From NCBI RefSeq assembly GCF_000773975.1, contig NZ_JRUQ01000049.1, forward strand, positions 62,001 through 126,000: a DNA stretch of 64,000 nucleotides, written 5' to 3'. Below are positions 37,756 to 48,961 of the stretch, one piece after another (position 1 is the stretch's first letter; every line of letters begins with the position of its first letter). The translations under genes and the position numbers were made by a program. Below the pieces are notes generated by a model. That model ran no database searches. It saw nothing but the letters and a program-made list of their open reading frames with translations, and was not told where the DNA came from. The stretch is from Erwinia typographi. Lineage in GTDB: Bacteria > Pseudomonadota > Gammaproteobacteria > Enterobacterales > Enterobacteriaceae.

Positions 37756-39510
37756 TTAGTATCCCGCCGTCAAATCATCAACGGAGCGAGGATCGGAAGC
37801 GCCATACAGCGTGCCGTCAGGCCCAATCATAATGCTCTGGGTGCTGCCCATTGAGGGCAGCACCTTCACATGCTGACCTTTGGCTGTCAGCAGCCTGAGG
37901 GTATCAGGACTGAAGCCCTTCTCCACCCGCAGCTGGTCAGGCAGCCACTGATGATGGAAGCGCGGGACGTTGGTCGCTTCCGCAACGTTCATCCCATAAT
38001 CGATGCTGTTCACCACCATTTGCAGCACGGTAGTGATAATGCGGCTGCCGCCGGGGCTGCCGGTCACCAGCCAGGTTTTGCCGTCTTTCGCCACGATGGT
38101 GGGCGACATTGACGACAGCGGACGCTTGTAAGGCCCCACGGCATTGGCCTCGCCGCCGACCAGTCCGTAGACATTTGGCGTACCCGGCTTGGCGGAGAAA
38201 TCATCCATCTCATTATTCATCAGGATGCCGCTGTTGCCCGCCACGATACCGCTGCCGAAATAGGTATTCAGCGTGTAGGTGACGGCCACCGCATTGCCCT
38301 GCTTGTCCACCACCGAGAAATGCGTGGTCTGGTTGCTTTCATAGGGAGCAAGCTTGCCTGGCTTGATTTCCGTGGAAGGCCTCGCCTTATTAATATCAAT
38401 CTGCTGCGCCAGCGATTTTGCATAAGCCTTGCTGGTCAGCGCCTGCCAGGGCACCTTCACAAAATCGGGATCGCCCAGGTATTCGGAACGATCCGCGTAA
38501 GCATATTTTTCCGCTTCCGCGATAACCTGCATGGCATCCGCGCTGCCGAAGCCCATTTTCGCCAGGTCAAAGTTTTCAAGGATATTCAGGATCTGCACGA
38601 TGTGGATCCCGCCGGAGGAAGGAGGCGGCATCGAAAAGACTTCATAACCGCGATAGGTGCCGCTAATCGGCTTGCGCTCTATCGCCCGGTATTTAGCCAG
38701 GTCGGTCTTGTCGATCAGACCGCCGTTGGCCGCCATCTCGCGCTCGATTTGCGTGGCGATTTCGCCTTTGTAGAACGCGTCTGGTCCCTGCCGGGCAATC
38801 AGCTCCAGACTGTGAGCCAGGTTACGCTGCACCAGCGTTTCACCGCGCGCCCAGGGCTTCCCATCCTGCCGGTAGAATATGGCTTTGCTGTTGGGATGGT
38901 TAATCAGCACCTCTTTACCGTAAACCTTAAGATCGTCAGCCAGCGCCTCGTTAACCACAATGCCTTTACTCGCCAACCTGATAGCGGGCTGGATCAGGCG
39001 GCTGAGCGGCAGAGTGCCGTACTCTTTGTTCGCCAGCGCAAAGCCCGCAACGGTGCCAGGCACCCCGGAGGCCAGATGAGAGGTCAGCGACTTTTTGCTG
39101 TCGGCGTTGCCCTGCGCGTCGAGAAACATATTGCGGCTGGCTCGGGTCGGCGCCATTTCACGGAAGTCGATAGCCGTAGTGTGGCCCGAAGCGGTACGCA
39201 GCATCATAAAGCCGCCGCCGCCAAGATTCCCCGCCTGCGGATGCGTAACCGCCAGCGCGTAGCCCACGGCGACGGCCGCATCAACCGCGTTGCCGCCCTG
39301 CCTGAGGATCTCCACGCCGACCTGGGTTGCCGTGGCATCCACTGACGAGACCATCCCATGCAGCTCTTCTACGGGATGAAAGGTATCGGCATCCACGCCA
39401 TAGGAAACCGCTGGGGCCGTGGGGGCCGCGTTCGCGCCCTGCCAGAGCAATAGTCCAATCATCAGCGGCCCTGCTAACCGCGTTAACTTACCCTGTCCGG
39501 TCATCTTCAC
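37756..39510 (-). CDS. ggt: Gamma-glutamyltranspeptidase
   Basis: A periplasmic enzyme that hydrolyses or transfers the gamma-glutamyl group of glutathione. It is made as a precursor that cuts itself into large and small subunits. It has 584 residues (E. coli 580). The signal peptide ends around GANA-APTAP. Self-cleavage occurs before the catalytic Thr at about 395 in NQTTHFSVVD. The small subunit shows GSPGGSRIITTVLQ and MGSTQSIM. It lies divergent from yhhA with 150 bases between. Confidence 0.97.
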   Translation of the reverse strand: MKMTGQGKLTRLAGPLMIGLLLWQGANAAPTAPAVSYGVDADTFHPVEELHGMVSSVDATATQVGVEILRQGGNAVDAAVAVGYALAVTHPQAGNLGGGGFMMLRTASGHTTAIDFREMAPTRASRNMFLDAQGNADSKKSLTSHLASGVPGTVAGFALANKEYGTLPLSRLIQPAIRLASKGIVVNEALADDLKVYGKEVLINHPNSKAIFYRQDGKPWARGETLVQRNLAHSLELIARQGPDAFYKGEIATQIEREMAANGGLIDKTDLAKYRAIERKPISGTYRGYEVFSMPPPSSGGIHIVQILNILENFDLAKMGFGSADAMQVIAEAEKYAYADRSEYLGDPDFVKVPWQALTSKAYAKSLAQQIDINKARPSTEIKPGKLAPYESNQTTHFSVVDKQGNAVAVTYTLNTYFGSGIVAGNSGILMNNEMDDFSAKPGTPNVYGLVGGEANAVGPYKRPLSSMSPTIVAKDGKTWLVTGSPGGSRIITTVLQMVVNSIDYGMNVAEATNVPRFHHQWLPDQLRVEKGFSPDTLRLLTAKGQHVKVLPSMGSTQSIMIGPDGTLYGASDPRSVDDLTAGY

Positions 39511-39660
39511 CTCTTGTTAGTCTTATTTACGTTTGTTTACCGCTGTTAAGTGTGTACGAAATAAGAGAAAAGGCTAGCCGGGCTTGAAATTCAGGGAACT
39601 CCTGGAGCTGATATAGCGCCATTGAGGTAAACTTCAGGCAGGAAACAAGGAGGACAGTTT

Positions 39661-39969
39661 ATGAAATGGTTAATTATTTTTGCCGCTCTGCTGCCGCTTA
39701 GCGGCATGGCAAATATGTTGAACAACAGCAATCGCCTGAACAACAGCAGCCAGCCGAATCAGCCGGGCTATAACCCCAGCACCCAGCGCGTGCAGCAGCA
39801 GATGCAGACGCAGCAGTCCCAGCAGAAACTGAAGCTCCAGCAGGATCAGCAGCGTCAGAGCCAGGACTTGCAGCGTAAGGTGGAGGAGCAGCGAGACAGC
39901 GCCTCTCAGCGCGTGCTGCAATCGCAGCCGGGCACCACCCAGCCGCCGGTACAGCAGAACACCAACTAG
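39661..39969 (+). CDS. yhhA: Small Gln-rich exported protein YhhA (DUF2756)
   Basis: A 102-residue protein with a Sec signal peptide (cleavage near SGMA-NML at 17-18) and a mature part of low complexity. It is very rich in Gln, Asn and Ser and predicted to form a helix or coiled coil across [21 protein letters not shown]. coli YhhA (146 residues) lies at the same place and has no known function. ACAAGGAGGAC gives a strong ribosome site. Its stop codon overlaps that of the convergent ugpQ. Confidence 0.9.
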   Translation: MKWLIIFAALLPLSGMANMLNNSNRLNNSSQPNQPGYNPSTQRVQQQMQTQQSQQKLKLQQDQQRQSQDLQRKVEEQRDSASQRVLQSQPGTTQPPVQQNTN

Positions 39970-40715
39970 CGCTCGCTAAAATCCGCGCCAAGGGTGTCGA
40001 TGGCGTCCGTACAGATGGCATCGACGCCCCACTTCAACAGTTCTTTGGCCCGTTCGGGGCTGTTCACCGTATACACCAGAATTCGCAGCCCGGCCTCCTT
40101 AAGCTGCGCCACGCGCTGTGGGTTCAGCACTTTGTGGTTGAAGTGGATTGACACGCATCCCAACCCTTCGGTCAGCTCCCGCCAGTCTTCATGCCATTCA
40201 TGCAGCAGCAGACCGCGAGGCAGTTCGGGCGCAGCCGCTTTAGCCGCTTCCAGCGCGGCATATGAGAATGAAGAGAGCAGCGGGACCGTTTGTCCTGACC
40301 AGAGATCGCGCGCGGCCAGCGCCACAACGCGGCCGGTTTCCCCTTCCAGTCCACCGGTCGGTTTGATCTCAATGTTCGCCATCATCTGGTAATCCGCGCA
40401 GCGCCGGGCAACCTGCGAGAGCAGCGGCAGCCGCTCGTTAGCAAAATCTTTGCCGTACCAGCCGCCTGCGTCCAGCTGCACCAGCTTCTCCCACGGCAGC
40501 TGACCGGCAATTCCCCAGCCGTTACTGGTTCGGTCCAGCGTGTCGTCGTGCAGCAGGAAAATCTCGCCGTCCTGCGACAGCTTGACGTCAAACTCAATCA
40601 TCTTGTGACCCAGGTTTGCCGCCACATCAATGCCAGCGAGGGTGTTTTCCGGGGCCAGTTTGCCGCCGCCGCGATGGGCGACAATCGTCGGGTAGGGCCA
40701 GGCGTTGTTCATCAT
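39966..40715 (-). CDS. ugpQ: Cytoplasmic glycerophosphodiester phosphodiesterase
   Basis: It hydrolyses glycerophosphodiesters brought in by the Ugp transporter to glycerol-3-phosphate and an alcohol. It has 249 residues (E. coli 247). GDPD-family motifs: [33 protein letters not shown], and IEIKPT. There is no signal peptide. It is the last gene of ugpBAECQ, overlapping the ugpC stop by 4 bases (ATGA). Its own stop shares the palindrome CTAG with the yhhA stop. Confidence 0.96.
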   Translation of the reverse strand: MMNNAWPYPTIVAHRGGGKLAPENTLAGIDVAANLGHKMIEFDVKLSQDGEIFLLHDDTLDRTSNGWGIAGQLPWEKLVQLDAGGWYGKDFANERLPLLSQVARRCADYQMMANIEIKPTGGLEGETGRVVALAARDLWSGQTVPLLSSFSYAALEAAKAAAPELPRGLLLHEWHEDWRELTEGLGCVSIHFNHKVLNPQRVAQLKEAGLRILVYTVNSPERAKELLKWGVDAICTDAIDTLGADFSER

Positions 40716-41785
40716 TCGAGCCGTTGTCCGTTATGGGTGTCAAAGAAGTGTAGCGATTCCGTCGGCAGATGCAGCCACAGCGTGCTGCCAGCTTCCGGGC
40801 GCTCAGTGTGCGGCAGGCGAACCACAACGCTGCTGCCGCCCAGGTTACCGTGCGCCAGGTTATCCGCGCCGAGCATTTCCAGCGTCTCCACCACCAGCGG
40901 TAATCCGCCCGCCTGTGCTGAAGAGAGCTTAATATGCTCCGGGCGAATACCCAGCGTCAACCGCCTTCCGGACCAGCGCGCTTTAGCTTCAGCCAGCGGG
41001 ATCGCCACGCTGCCGGAGAGCGCCAGGCGGGTGCCGTCGTCGTTCATCTCGCCTTCCAGCAGGTTCATTGACGGCGCGCCAATAAAGCTGGCGACAAAGC
41101 GCGTGGCCGGGCGCTCATACACCTCTACCGGCGTGCCCAGCTGCTCCAGCACGCCTTTATTCATCACCATTACCCGCTGCGCCAGCGTCATCGCTTCCAC
41201 CTGGTCGTGGGTGACATACAGGCTGGTGGTGTTCAGGCGGCGGTGAAGCTGCTGGAGTTCCAGGCGCATCTGCACCCGCAGGCGCGCGTCCAGGTTTGAT
41301 AACGGCTCATCGAACAGAAACACCGAGGGTTCGCGAACGATGGCTCTGCCCATCGCCACGCGCTGACGCTGGCCGCCCGAAAGCTCACGCGGACGGCGCT
41401 GGAGCAGCGCTTCCAGCTCCAGGCTTCTTGCCGCTTCCAGTACTTTCTCGCGGATGTGCTCTTTGCCCATGCCGCGAATTTTCAGACCATAGGCCATGTT
41501 CTGCTCGACGCTCATATGCGGATAGAGCGCGTAGTTCTGGAACACCATCGCGATGCCGCGATCCTTCGGCTCAAGGTTCGTAACGCGCTGGCTGTCGATA
41601 TAAATATCCCCGCTGGTCACCTGCTCCAGCCCGGCAACCATGCGCAGCAGCGTCGACTTACCGCAGCCTGAGGGGCCGACCATAACCATAAACTCGCCGT
41701 CGCGGATCGCCACGTCAAGCGGCTGGATAATCTGGTTTTTACCGTCGTAAGATTTGGTAACGGCCTGTAGTTTTACGCCTGCCAT
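40712..41785 (-). CDS. ugpC: sn-Glycerol-3-phosphate ABC transporter ATPase
   Basis: The ATP-hydrolysing subunit of UgpBAEC, a MalK-type protein of 357 residues (E. coli 356). Walker A is GPSGCGKST, the signature is [14 protein letters not shown], and Walker B is [13 protein letters not shown]. The C-terminal regulatory domain (OB-type, [11 protein letters not shown]) is present. It lies 3 bases after ugpE. Confidence 0.97.
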   Translation of the reverse strand: MAGVKLQAVTKSYDGKNQIIQPLDVAIRDGEFMVMVGPSGCGKSTLLRMVAGLEQVTSGDIYIDSQRVTNLEPKDRGIAMVFQNYALYPHMSVEQNMAYGLKIRGMGKEHIREKVLEAARSLELEALLQRRPRELSGGQRQRVAMGRAIVREPSVFLFDEPLSNLDARLRVQMRLELQQLHRRLNTTSLYVTHDQVEAMTLAQRVMVMNKGVLEQLGTPVEVYERPATRFVASFIGAPSMNLLEGEMNDDGTRLALSGSVAIPLAEAKARWSGRRLTLGIRPEHIKLSSAQAGGLPLVVETLEMLGADNLAHGNLGGSSVVVRLPHTERPEAGSTLWLHLPTESLHFFDTHNGQRLE

Positions 41786-41788
41786 CGG

Positions 41789-42634
41789 TTATTTCTCGCT
41801 CTCAACCAGCCCGCGAACGAACGCGCGCTGCATCACTAAAACAATCACAATCGGAGGGATCATGGTCAGTAACATCGCCGTCATCACCAGGTTCCACTGG
41901 GTCGAGCCATCGCCGTTACCAATCATGCTGCGAATACCGGCTACGGCGGTGCCCAGATCGGCCTCGCTGACGATCAGCAGCGGCCACATGTACTGGTTCC
42001 AGCCGTAAATAAAGGTGATGACGAACAGCGCCGCCAGGTTAGTTTTCGACAGCGGCAATACTATGTCCCAGAAGAAGCGCATCGGGCTGGCGCCATCAAT
42101 ACGCGCCGCCTCGATCAGTTCGTCTGGCAGGGTCATAAAGAACTGGCGGAACAGGAAGGTTGCGGTGGCCGAGGCCATCAGCGGCAGCGTCAGCCCGCTG
42201 TAGCTGTCGAGCATGTTCAGGTTTGAAATCACCTCAACCGTAGGAAAGATCCTCACCTCAACCGGCAGCATCAGGGTGATGAAAATCATCCAGAAAAACA
42301 GCGAGCGCAGCGGAAAGCGGAACCAGACCAGCGCAAAGGCCGACAGGATCGACACCGCGATTTTGCCAGCGGTAATGCTCAGCGCCATAATCGCGCTGTT
42401 CATCAGCATCACGCCAAACGGCGCGCTGTTCTGCGCCACGCCGTGCTGCCAGATGTTGGCGACGTTATCCAACAGATGGCGACCGGGGATTAGCGTCATC
42501 GGCACCTGAAATACCTCGTGGTTGCTCAGCGTGGCGGCCACAAAGGCAACATAGAGGGGAAACAGGACGGTCAGTATCCCCAACCCCAGCAAGGTGTGAC
42601 TGAAAATAGTCAGTCCGCGTCGGTTCTCAATCAT
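41789..42634 (-). CDS. ugpE: sn-Glycerol-3-phosphate ABC transporter permease UgpE
   Basis: A MalG-type inner-membrane permease of 281 residues, the same as E. coli, with six predicted helices. The ATPase-docking EAA loop is [23 protein letters not shown]. It overlaps the ugpA stop by 4 bases. Confidence 0.96.
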   Translation of the reverse strand: MIENRRGLTIFSHTLLGLGILTVLFPLYVAFVAATLSNHEVFQVPMTLIPGRHLLDNVANIWQHGVAQNSAPFGVMLMNSAIMALSITAGKIAVSILSAFALVWFRFPLRSLFFWMIFITLMLPVEVRIFPTVEVISNLNMLDSYSGLTLPLMASATATFLFRQFFMTLPDELIEAARIDGASPMRFFWDIVLPLSKTNLAALFVITFIYGWNQYMWPLLIVSEADLGTAVAGIRSMIGNGDGSTQWNLVMTAMLLTMIPPIVIVLVMQRAFVRGLVESEK

Positions 42635-43518
42635 TGGTAGCGCACCTTTTTCTCGACGTAGCGGAACTGGATCACCGTCAGGATAATCACCAGCACCATC
42701 AGCACTACCGACTGTGCGGACGATGAAGAGAGGTCGAGTCCGGCGAAACCTTCGCGGTAGATCTTATAAATCAGCGTGGTGGTGGACTGCACCGGACCGC
42801 CGCCGGTCGCGGCATCAATCACCGGGAAGGTGTCGAAGAACGCATAAACCAGGTTCACCACCATCAGAAAGAAGCCCACTGGCGCGATAAGCGGTAGCGA
42901 GAGCTGGAAAAAGCGCCGCACCGGGCCAGCGCCGTCAATGGCGGCGGCCTCGGTCAGCGATTTAGGAATAGATTGCAGCGCGGCATAGAAAAACAGGAAG
43001 TTATAGCTCATCTGCTGCCAGATCGAGGCCAGCACTACTAAAAACATCGCCTGGCCGCTGTTCTGCGCGTGGTTCCAGTCGTAGCCTATCTGCCGCAGGA
43101 AGTGGGTAATCAGCCCCAGGCCGGGGCTGAACAGGAACATCCACAGCACCGCCGCCACGGCGGGAGCCACCGCGTAGGGCAGCAAAAACAGCGTCTGGTA
43201 GAAGCGCTTCAGGCGGATAACGTAGTCCACCAGCGCGGCAAAAAAGAGCGAAACGACCAGCCCGATAACCGTCACCAGCCCGCTGAAAATCATGGTGGTC
43301 ACAAACGAATCGAGATAGTACTCGTCGCCGATCAGTCTCCTGAAGTTCGCCATGCCAACAAAAGTGCTGGAGAGGCCAAAGGGATCGACGCTTTGCACCG
43401 AATACCACAGCGCTTCCCCGGCGGGCCAGAGGAAGAAGACAAGGGTAATCAGCAGCTGCGGCAGCACCAGCATATAAGGCAGCCAGCGCGAGCGGAAAAC
43501 GGGACGGGAAGAAGACAT
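42631..43518 (-). CDS. ugpA: sn-Glycerol-3-phosphate ABC transporter permease UgpA
   Basis: A MalF-type permease of 295 residues, the same as E. coli. The EAA loop is [20 protein letters not shown]. The N-terminus begins at a hydrophobic helix ([20 protein letters not shown]). It lies 127 bases after ugpB, with a hairpin in that gap that may lower expression of the downstream genes relative to the binding protein. Confidence 0.96.
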   Translation of the reverse strand: MSSSRPVFRSRWLPYMLVLPQLLITLVFFLWPAGEALWYSVQSVDPFGLSSTFVGMANFRRLIGDEYYLDSFVTTMIFSGLVTVIGLVVSLFFAALVDYVIRLKRFYQTLFLLPYAVAPAVAAVLWMFLFSPGLGLITHFLRQIGYDWNHAQNSGQAMFLVVLASIWQQMSYNFLFFYAALQSIPKSLTEAAAIDGAGPVRRFFQLSLPLIAPVGFFLMVVNLVYAFFDTFPVIDAATGGGPVQSTTTLIYKIYREGFAGLDLSSSSAQSVVLMVLVIILTVIQFRYVEKKVRYQ

Positions 43519-43603
43519 AGGGTCGCTCTGAAAGAGGTGAACGGCGGGTTTTCAGCGATGAACACCACAGGTAAAGCTGAAAACACATTCCGCTAAAAGC
43601 GGC

Positions 43604-43634
43604 AACCCTTCCCCCAGCGACGGGTGGAAGGGTT
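43604..43634 (-). repeat. Intercistronic hairpin between ugpB and ugpA
   Basis: AACCCTTCC (43604-43612) and GGAAGGGTT (43626-43634) form a perfect 9-bp stem, 11 bases after the ugpB stop. There is no T-run. Such hairpins after binding-protein genes commonly protect the upstream mRNA or reduce read-through. Confidence 0.6.
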
Positions 43635-43645
43635 AGTCAACCGGA

Positions 43646-44965
43646 CTACTGCTTAACCGTCTGCTCAAAGCGGCGCAGCAGCTCATTGCCGCGTGAGACG
43701 GCATTATCCAGCGCGGCCTGCGGCGTTTTTTTCCCGGTCCAGACGCCTTCCAGCTCTTCGTCAACAATGGTGCGAATCTGCGGCATGTTGCCCAGGCGCA
43801 TACCTTTGGTGAACGGTAACGGCGGCTTATTCAGCATCTGGCGAGTCGCGGTGTCCGCTCCCAGGTTCTGGTCATAGAAGCCCTGTTTGCGGGTCAGCTC
43901 ATAGGCGGCGGTGGTAATAGGCAGGTAGCCCGTTTTCTGATGCCATTCCGCGGCGATGTCCGGCTGGGCGAGGTACTGCATAAACTCGGCCACGCCTTTA
44001 TAGGTGCTGGCATCTTTGCCCTTCATGACCCACAGGCTTGCTCCGCCGATGATGGCGTTCTGCGGCGCGTTCGGGACGGTGGCGTCGTAAGGCATCATGC
44101 CCACGCCGTAGTTGAATTTGGCGTAATGCCGAATATCCGCCAGCGAGCCGGAAGACGCGGTGGTGATGCCACAGTCGCCGTTGTAGAACTTGGCGGTGGA
44201 CTCATCTTTACGGCCGTAGTAGGTGAATTCACCTTTCTTATTCATCTCTTCCAGCATCTGGATATGGCGAACCTGAGTCGGCTGGTTGAATTCCAGCTTC
44301 GCGTCGGTGCCGTCAAAGCCGTTGTTCTTCGTCGCTACCGGCAAACCGTGCCAGGCGCTAAAGTTTTCAATCTGAATCCAGCCCTGCCAGCCGCTGGCAT
44401 AGCCGCAGCTCATGCCCGCTTTACGTAGCGCGGCGGCGTCTTTCTCCAGATCCTGCCAGGTCTTAGGCGGCTCGTCCGGGTTCAGGCCGGCCTTTTTAAA
44501 GGCGTCTTTGTTGTAATACAGCACCGGGGTTGAGCTATTGAACGGCTGAGAAATCAGGTGGCCGTTAGCATCGCTGTAGTAACCGGCCACGGTCGGCACG
44601 AACTGTTTTTCATCAAACGCTATGCCCGCGTTTTTGAACACATCGTAGACCGGCACGATAGCTTTTGACGCCATCATGGTTGCCGTCCCCACTTCGTAAA
44701 CCTGTAAAATAGCCGGCGCTTTACCGGAGCGCACGGCGGCGATACCGGCGGCGAGGCTCTGCTCGTAGTTGCCTTTATAGGTCGGCACGATTTTGTAATC
44801 AGGGTGTGATTCATTAAAGCGCTTGGCCAGTGAATCCACTTCCACACCCAGTTCGCCTTCCATAGAGTGCCAGAAAGGGATCTCGGTGACGGCCAGTGCG
44901 TGACCGCTGAAGGTCAGTCCCAGTACGACGCAAAGTGCGGTTTTACGAAATGAGAACGATGTCAT
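43646..44965 (-). CDS. ugpB: sn-Glycerol-3-phosphate periplasmic binding protein
   Basis: A periplasmic receptor for glycerol-3-phosphate and glycerophosphocholine. It has 439 residues (E. coli 438). The signal peptide is cut near [11 protein letters not shown]. The mature N-terminus [19 protein letters not shown] matches the family. AGGAAA precedes the ATG. It is the first gene of the operon, under a long PhoB array at 45030-45091, so induction by phosphate starvation is expected. Confidence 0.97.
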   Translation of the reverse strand: MTSFSFRKTALCVVLGLTFSGHALAVTEIPFWHSMEGELGVEVDSLAKRFNESHPDYKIVPTYKGNYEQSLAAGIAAVRSGKAPAILQVYEVGTATMMASKAIVPVYDVFKNAGIAFDEKQFVPTVAGYYSDANGHLISQPFNSSTPVLYYNKDAFKKAGLNPDEPPKTWQDLEKDAAALRKAGMSCGYASGWQGWIQIENFSAWHGLPVATKNNGFDGTDAKLEFNQPTQVRHIQMLEEMNKKGEFTYYGRKDESTAKFYNGDCGITTASSGSLADIRHYAKFNYGVGMMPYDATVPNAPQNAIIGGASLWVMKGKDASTYKGVAEFMQYLAQPDIAAEWHQKTGYLPITTAAYELTRKQGFYDQNLGADTATRQMLNKPPLPFTKGMRLGNMPQIRTIVDEELEGVWTGKKTPQAALDNAVSRGNELLRRFEQTVKQ

Positions 44966-45029
44966 ATCGGTTTCCTGTGCCCGGTGTCATTCGCGCGGTA
45001 TCGCGCATTTTTATTGTTCGGGAGGTAAC

Positions 45030-45091
45030 ATGACATGGAAAAATGACGGAAAGATAACGGCAATATGACCGGGATATGACAGGGAAATGAC
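45030..45091 (-). promoter_or_regulatory. Array of PhoB half-sites upstream of ugpB
   Basis: On the minus strand GTCAT, or a one-mismatch copy, occurs at 45087-45091, 45076-45080, 45065-45069, 45054-45058 (GTTAT) and 45043-45047. The step is exactly 11 bases. A sixth copy at 45030-45034 follows after 13 bases. The 11-bp direct repeat is the hallmark of Pho boxes. Two to three full boxes lie 65-125 bases before the ugpB start. Confidence 0.85.
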
Positions 45092-45147
45092 GAGAAATTA
45101 ACGCGTAATACTGGACGAATAAAGGGCGTCAGACCGTTCATAAAGGT

Positions 45148-45175
45148 GCCGGATCGTCATTGATGACGATCCGGC
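45148..45175. terminator. Long perfect hairpin downstream of livF
   Basis: A 13-bp stem, GCCGGATCGTCAT (45148-45160) with ATGACGATCCGGC (45163-45175), is separated by only two bases. It lies 72 bases after the livF stop, upstream of the ugpB Pho array. On the minus strand it is followed by ACCTTTAT, so it probably ends the liv transcript. Confidence 0.65.
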
Positions 45176-45246
45176 GAAAGGTTTGTACTCCCCTTGCTTA
45201 AGCCGTTTTAGCCGCCTGAATCAGCGGAATAAAAGGGATTGCACAG

Positions 45247-45957
45247 CTAGCCGCCGAGATAGGCGCTGCGCACCGCTTCGTTAGCCAGCAGCGCGTCGCC
45301 GGAATCCTCCAGCACTACGTGGCCGTTTTCCAGCACGTAACCCCGATCGGCCAGCTTCAACGCCTGATTCGCATTCTGCTCAACGAGGAAGATGGTCATT
45401 CCTTCCTGGCGCAGCTGTTCGATGGTTTCGAAAATCTGCTGAATGATAATTGGCGCCAGCCCCAGCGAAGGTTCATCCAGCAGCAGCAGGCGCGGCTGGC
45501 TCATCAGCGCGCGGCCAATCGCCAGCATCTGCTGCTCGCCGCCGGACATGGTCCCGGCCCGCTGCACCCGACGTTCATACAGGCGAGGAAACAGCTCATA
45601 GACCCATTTTATCCGGGTCTGATACTGCTGACGCTCGGCAAAAAATCCGCCCATCGCCAGGTTCTCTTCCACCGTCATGCGCGAAAACACGCGCCGCCCT
45701 TCCGGGACAATCGCAATCGCCTCGCGCATGATGCGTGCCGTCGGCCAGTCGGTGATCGCTTTACCGTCGAAGGTAATCGTTCCCTGGGTGGCGCGCGGCT
45801 CGCCGCACAGCGTACCGAGAATCGTGGTTTTGCCCGCGCCGTTGGCGCCAATCAGCGTGACAATTTCGCCCTGATTGATGTGCAGGTTGATGCCGTGCAG
45901 CGCCTGAATTTTACCGTAGTGCGCGCTGACGTTTTCCAGAGAGAGCATCGGATTCAT
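45247..45957 (-). CDS. livF: Branched-chain amino acid ABC transporter ATPase LivF
   Basis: One of two ATPases of the LIV-I/LS transporter. It has 236 residues (E. coli 237). Walker A is GANGAGKTT, the signature is MSGGEQQMLAIGRALMS, and Walker B is LLLLDEPSLGLAP. It is the last gene of livKHMGF and starts 1 base after livG. Confidence 0.96.
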   Translation of the reverse strand: MNPMLSLENVSAHYGKIQALHGINLHINQGEIVTLIGANGAGKTTILGTLCGEPRATQGTITFDGKAITDWPTARIMREAIAIVPEGRRVFSRMTVEENLAMGGFFAERQQYQTRIKWVYELFPRLYERRVQRAGTMSGGEQQMLAIGRALMSQPRLLLLDEPSLGLAPIIIQQIFETIEQLRQEGMTIFLVEQNANQALKLADRGYVLENGHVVLEDSGDALLANEAVRSAYLGG

Positions 45958-45958
45958 A

Positions 45959-46726
45959 TCAGGCTTCTCCCAGATAAGCGCGGATCACGTCCGGGTTGTT
46001 ACGGATCTCTTCCGGCGTGCCGTTCGCCAGCGGCGTTCCCTGATTGACCACGTAAATGCGGTCAGAAATGCCCATTACCAGTTTCATATCGTGTTCAATC
46101 AGCAGTACCGAGACGTTATGTTCACCACGCAGCTCTGCAATCAGTTCGTCAAGCTCGTGGGTTTCTCTTGGGTTCAACCCCGCAGCGGGCTCATCCAGCA
46201 TCAGGATTTCCGGACGGGTAACCATACAGCGGGCGATTTCCAGACGGCGCTGCTGGCCGTAGGCCAGATTCCCCGCCTGACGGTTAGCAAGGGATAGCAG
46301 CCCCACGCGGTCGAGCCACAGCGCGGCGCGATCGAGCGCGTCGCTCTCCGCCCGGCGGAAGGCAGGCGTTTTCAGCAGGCCAGCAAAGACCCCGCTTTTC
46401 AGATGCTGATGTTGCGCCACCAGCAGGTTTTCAATCACCGTCATTTCGCGGAACAGGCGCACATGCTGGAACGTCCTGACAATGCCCATCCGGGCGATTT
46501 TCTGCCCCGGCAGGCCAGCAAGCTGTCGATCCCGTAGGGTAATGCTACCGCCGGTCGGTCGGTAGAAACCGGTCAGGCAGTTAAACACCGTGGTTTTCCC
46601 GGCGCCGTTCGGCCCGATTAACGAGACGATCTCCTGCTCCCTCAGCTCCAGCGCCACGTTATTCACGGCGAGCAGGCCGCCAAAGCGCATCATCAGACCG
46701 TTCACGGCTAACAGAGGCTGACTCAT
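45959..46726 (-). CDS. livG: Branched-chain amino acid ABC transporter ATPase LivG
   Basis: The second ATPase, 255 residues, the same as E. coli. Walker A is GPNGAGKTT, the signature region is [15 protein letters not shown], and Walker B is [13 protein letters not shown]. It overlaps the livM stop by 4 bases. Confidence 0.96.
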   Translation of the reverse strand: MSQPLLAVNGLMMRFGGLLAVNNVALELREQEIVSLIGPNGAGKTTVFNCLTGFYRPTGGSITLRDRQLAGLPGQKIARMGIVRTFQHVRLFREMTVIENLLVAQHQHLKSGVFAGLLKTPAFRRAESDALDRAALWLDRVGLLSLANRQAGNLAYGQQRRLEIARCMVTRPEILMLDEPAAGLNPRETHELDELIAELRGEHNVSVLLIEHDMKLVMGISDRIYVVNQGTPLANGTPEEIRNNPDVIRAYLGEA

Positions 46727-47997
46727 GGCTGCTCTCCTTTTTCCACACTCTTCAGCTTCAGGTGCGGTCGCTTCATCGGCAGCAGTCCCTGTGGACGCCA
46801 GATCATCATCAGAACCATCAGGCCACCCAGCACCAGCATACTGTACTCATTCAGGTCGCGCATCAGCTCGCGGGATACCACCAGCAGCACGGCGGCGAGG
46901 ATAACCGCAAACTGCGATCCCATCCCGCCCAGCACCACAATCGCCAGCACAAAGGCCGACTCGGCAAAGGTAAACGATTCCGGGCTGACAAACCCCTGGC
47001 GCGCGGCAAACAGACTGCCGGCAAAGCCAGCAAAGGCCGCACTGATAGTAAACGCCGTCAGCTTGATGCGCGTCGGGCTAAGCCCCAGCGAACGACAGGC
47101 GATTTCGTCCTCACGCAGCGCCTCCCAGGCACGGCCCAGCGGCATTCTCAGCAGGCGATTAATCACAAACAGCGTGATCACCACCAGCAGCAGCGCCACC
47201 ATATACAGGAAGATGATGCGATCGCTGGGGTCGTACTTCAGACCGAAGAAGTTATGGAAAGTATCCCAACCCCCCTCGCGCACCGTACGGCCGAACTCCA
47301 GGCCAAACAGTGTAGGTTTTGGGATCTGGCTGATGCCGTTCGGCCCCCCGGTAATGTCGGTGTTGTTCAGCAGCAGAATACGCACGATCTCACCGAAGCC
47401 CAGCGTCACAATCGCCAGATAGTCTCCGCGCAGGCGCAGAACCGGGAAGCCGAGCAGCAGGCCAAACGCGGCCGCCACCAGCCCGGCCAGCGGCAGGCAC
47501 TGCCAGAAGCTCATGCCGTAATAGTGGTTCAGCAGCGCGAAGGTATAGGCGCCGATGGCGTAGAATCCACCGTAGCCCAGCACCAGCAGGCCGGAAAGCC
47601 CCACCACCACGTTCAGGCCCAGGCCGAGCATCACGTAGATCAGCGTCAGCGTGGCGATATCCACGGTGCCGCGCGAGACGAGGAACGGCCAGGCCACGGC
47701 GGCGATCACCATCAGCAGCAACAGCAGCTTCTGCTTTGGCGTTGAGCCATCAATGCCCGGCAGCACCATGGCAGGACCGGAGACTTTTTTCAGGCCTTTC
47801 TGCACCACAGGACGCAGCAGCTGGAAAAGAAACACAATTACCGCGCCTGCGGCAATCCAGTTCCAGCGAACGCTGCCAGCGTTATTGACCACCAGATGCG
47901 TGCCGTCGAGGTTCAGCCGCATTCCCATAAAGAACGCCGCCAGCACCACCAGCATCAGCGCGGAAGTAATGGCGTTAAGCAGGTTGAGCTGTTTCAT
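46723..47997 (-). CDS. livM: Branched-chain amino acid ABC transporter permease LivM
   Basis: An inner-membrane permease of 424 residues (E. coli 425). An N-terminal extension of two helices precedes the conserved LivM core ([49 protein letters not shown]). It overlaps the livH stop by 4 bases. Confidence 0.96.
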   Translation of the reverse strand: MKQLNLLNAITSALMLVVLAAFFMGMRLNLDGTHLVVNNAGSVRWNWIAAGAVIVFLFQLLRPVVQKGLKKVSGPAMVLPGIDGSTPKQKLLLLLMVIAAVAWPFLVSRGTVDIATLTLIYVMLGLGLNVVVGLSGLLVLGYGGFYAIGAYTFALLNHYYGMSFWQCLPLAGLVAAAFGLLLGFPVLRLRGDYLAIVTLGFGEIVRILLLNNTDITGGPNGISQIPKPTLFGLEFGRTVREGGWDTFHNFFGLKYDPSDRIIFLYMVALLLVVITLFVINRLLRMPLGRAWEALREDEIACRSLGLSPTRIKLTAFTISAAFAGFAGSLFAARQGFVSPESFTFAESAFVLAIVVLGGMGSQFAVILAAVLLVVSRELMRDLNEYSMLVLGGLMVLMMIWRPQGLLPMKRPHLKLKSVEKGEQP

Positions 47998-48920
47998 ACT
48001 TTCTCAACCTCCGGGCGACCAAGGATACCGGTTGGCATCACCAGCAGCACCACAATCAGCAGCGCAAAGGAGACCACGTCTTTGTATTCCGTACTGAGAT
48101 AAGCGGAGGTCAGCGCCTCGGCGATACCCAGAATCAGCCCGCCAAGCATCGCGCCGGGAATGCTGCCGATACCGCCCAGCACCGCGGCGGTAAACGCCTT
48201 CATGCCAGCCATAAAGCCAATGTAAGGGTTAATCACCCCGTAGAACTGGCCGAGCAGCACGCCCGCAACGGCGGCCATCGCCGCGCCAATCACAAAGGTC
48301 AGAGAAATTACCCGGTCGGTGTTAATGCCCAGCAGGCTGGCCATTTTCAGGTCTTCAGCACAGGCGCGGCAGGCGCGCCCCATGCGGGAATAGCGGATAA
48401 ACAGCGTCAGCGCCAGCATCGACAGGAAGGTCACAGCCCAGATCACCACCTGCATGGTAGAGATGGTGGCGGCAAAGCCGTTGCTCTCGCCCAACGTCCA
48501 CTGGCCGCTAATCAGGCTGGGCAGCGCGAGATCGCGGGAGCCCTGCGTCAGGCTGACGTAGTTTTGCAGGAAGATCGACATGCCAATGGCGGAGATCAGC
48601 GCAATCAGACGCTTTGACGAACGCACTGGCTTATAGGCCACGCGCTCAATGCTCCAGCCGTAGGCGCTGGCAATCACGATGGCGACGATAAATCCGGCGC
48701 CGATCAGCATCCAGCTGACGTCAATCCCCATCATCATCAGGGCCGCAATCACGATAAAGGAGACGTAGCTGCCGATCATATAGACCTCGCCGTGGGCGAA
48801 GTTGATCATGCCGATAATGCCGTACACCATGGTGTAGCCGATGGCGATTAGCGCATAGGTGCTGCCCAACGTCACGCCGTTGAACATTTGCTGCAGGAAA
48901 TAAAGAAACTGCTCGGACAT
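47994..48920 (-). CDS. livH: Branched-chain amino acid ABC transporter permease LivH
   Basis: An inner-membrane permease of 308 residues, equal to E. coli, when started at the ATG at 48920 ([15 protein letters not shown]). The open frame extends to 48947 but those residues lack support. Core motifs: [18 protein letters not shown] and [20 protein letters not shown]. It lies 157 bases after livK, with a terminator-like hairpin between. Confidence 0.96.
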   Translation of the reverse strand: MSEQFLYFLQQMFNGVTLGSTYALIAIGYTMVYGIIGMINFAHGEVYMIGSYVSFIVIAALMMMGIDVSWMLIGAGFIVAIVIASAYGWSIERVAYKPVRSSKRLIALISAIGMSIFLQNYVSLTQGSRDLALPSLISGQWTLGESNGFAATISTMQVVIWAVTFLSMLALTLFIRYSRMGRACRACAEDLKMASLLGINTDRVISLTFVIGAAMAAVAGVLLGQFYGVINPYIGFMAGMKAFTAAVLGGIGSIPGAMLGGLILGIAEALTSAYLSTEYKDVVSFALLIVVLLVMPTGILGRPEVEKV

Positions 48921-48961
48921 ACCTTGATACCTTACTTCTTTCCGCAACGGCGGAGAGAATG

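Noticed and set aside
39721-39960. Gln-rich low-complexity region as a possible broken gene
   Set aside because: The frame is intact with a signal peptide and a strong ribosome site. It matches YhhA/DUF2756 by position and composition, so it is a normal gene.
45030-45091. Short regularly spaced repeats that could suggest a mini CRISPR array
   Set aside because: The repeated unit is only 5 bases with an 11-base period, which is the PhoB half-site pattern and far too short for CRISPR repeats and spacers.
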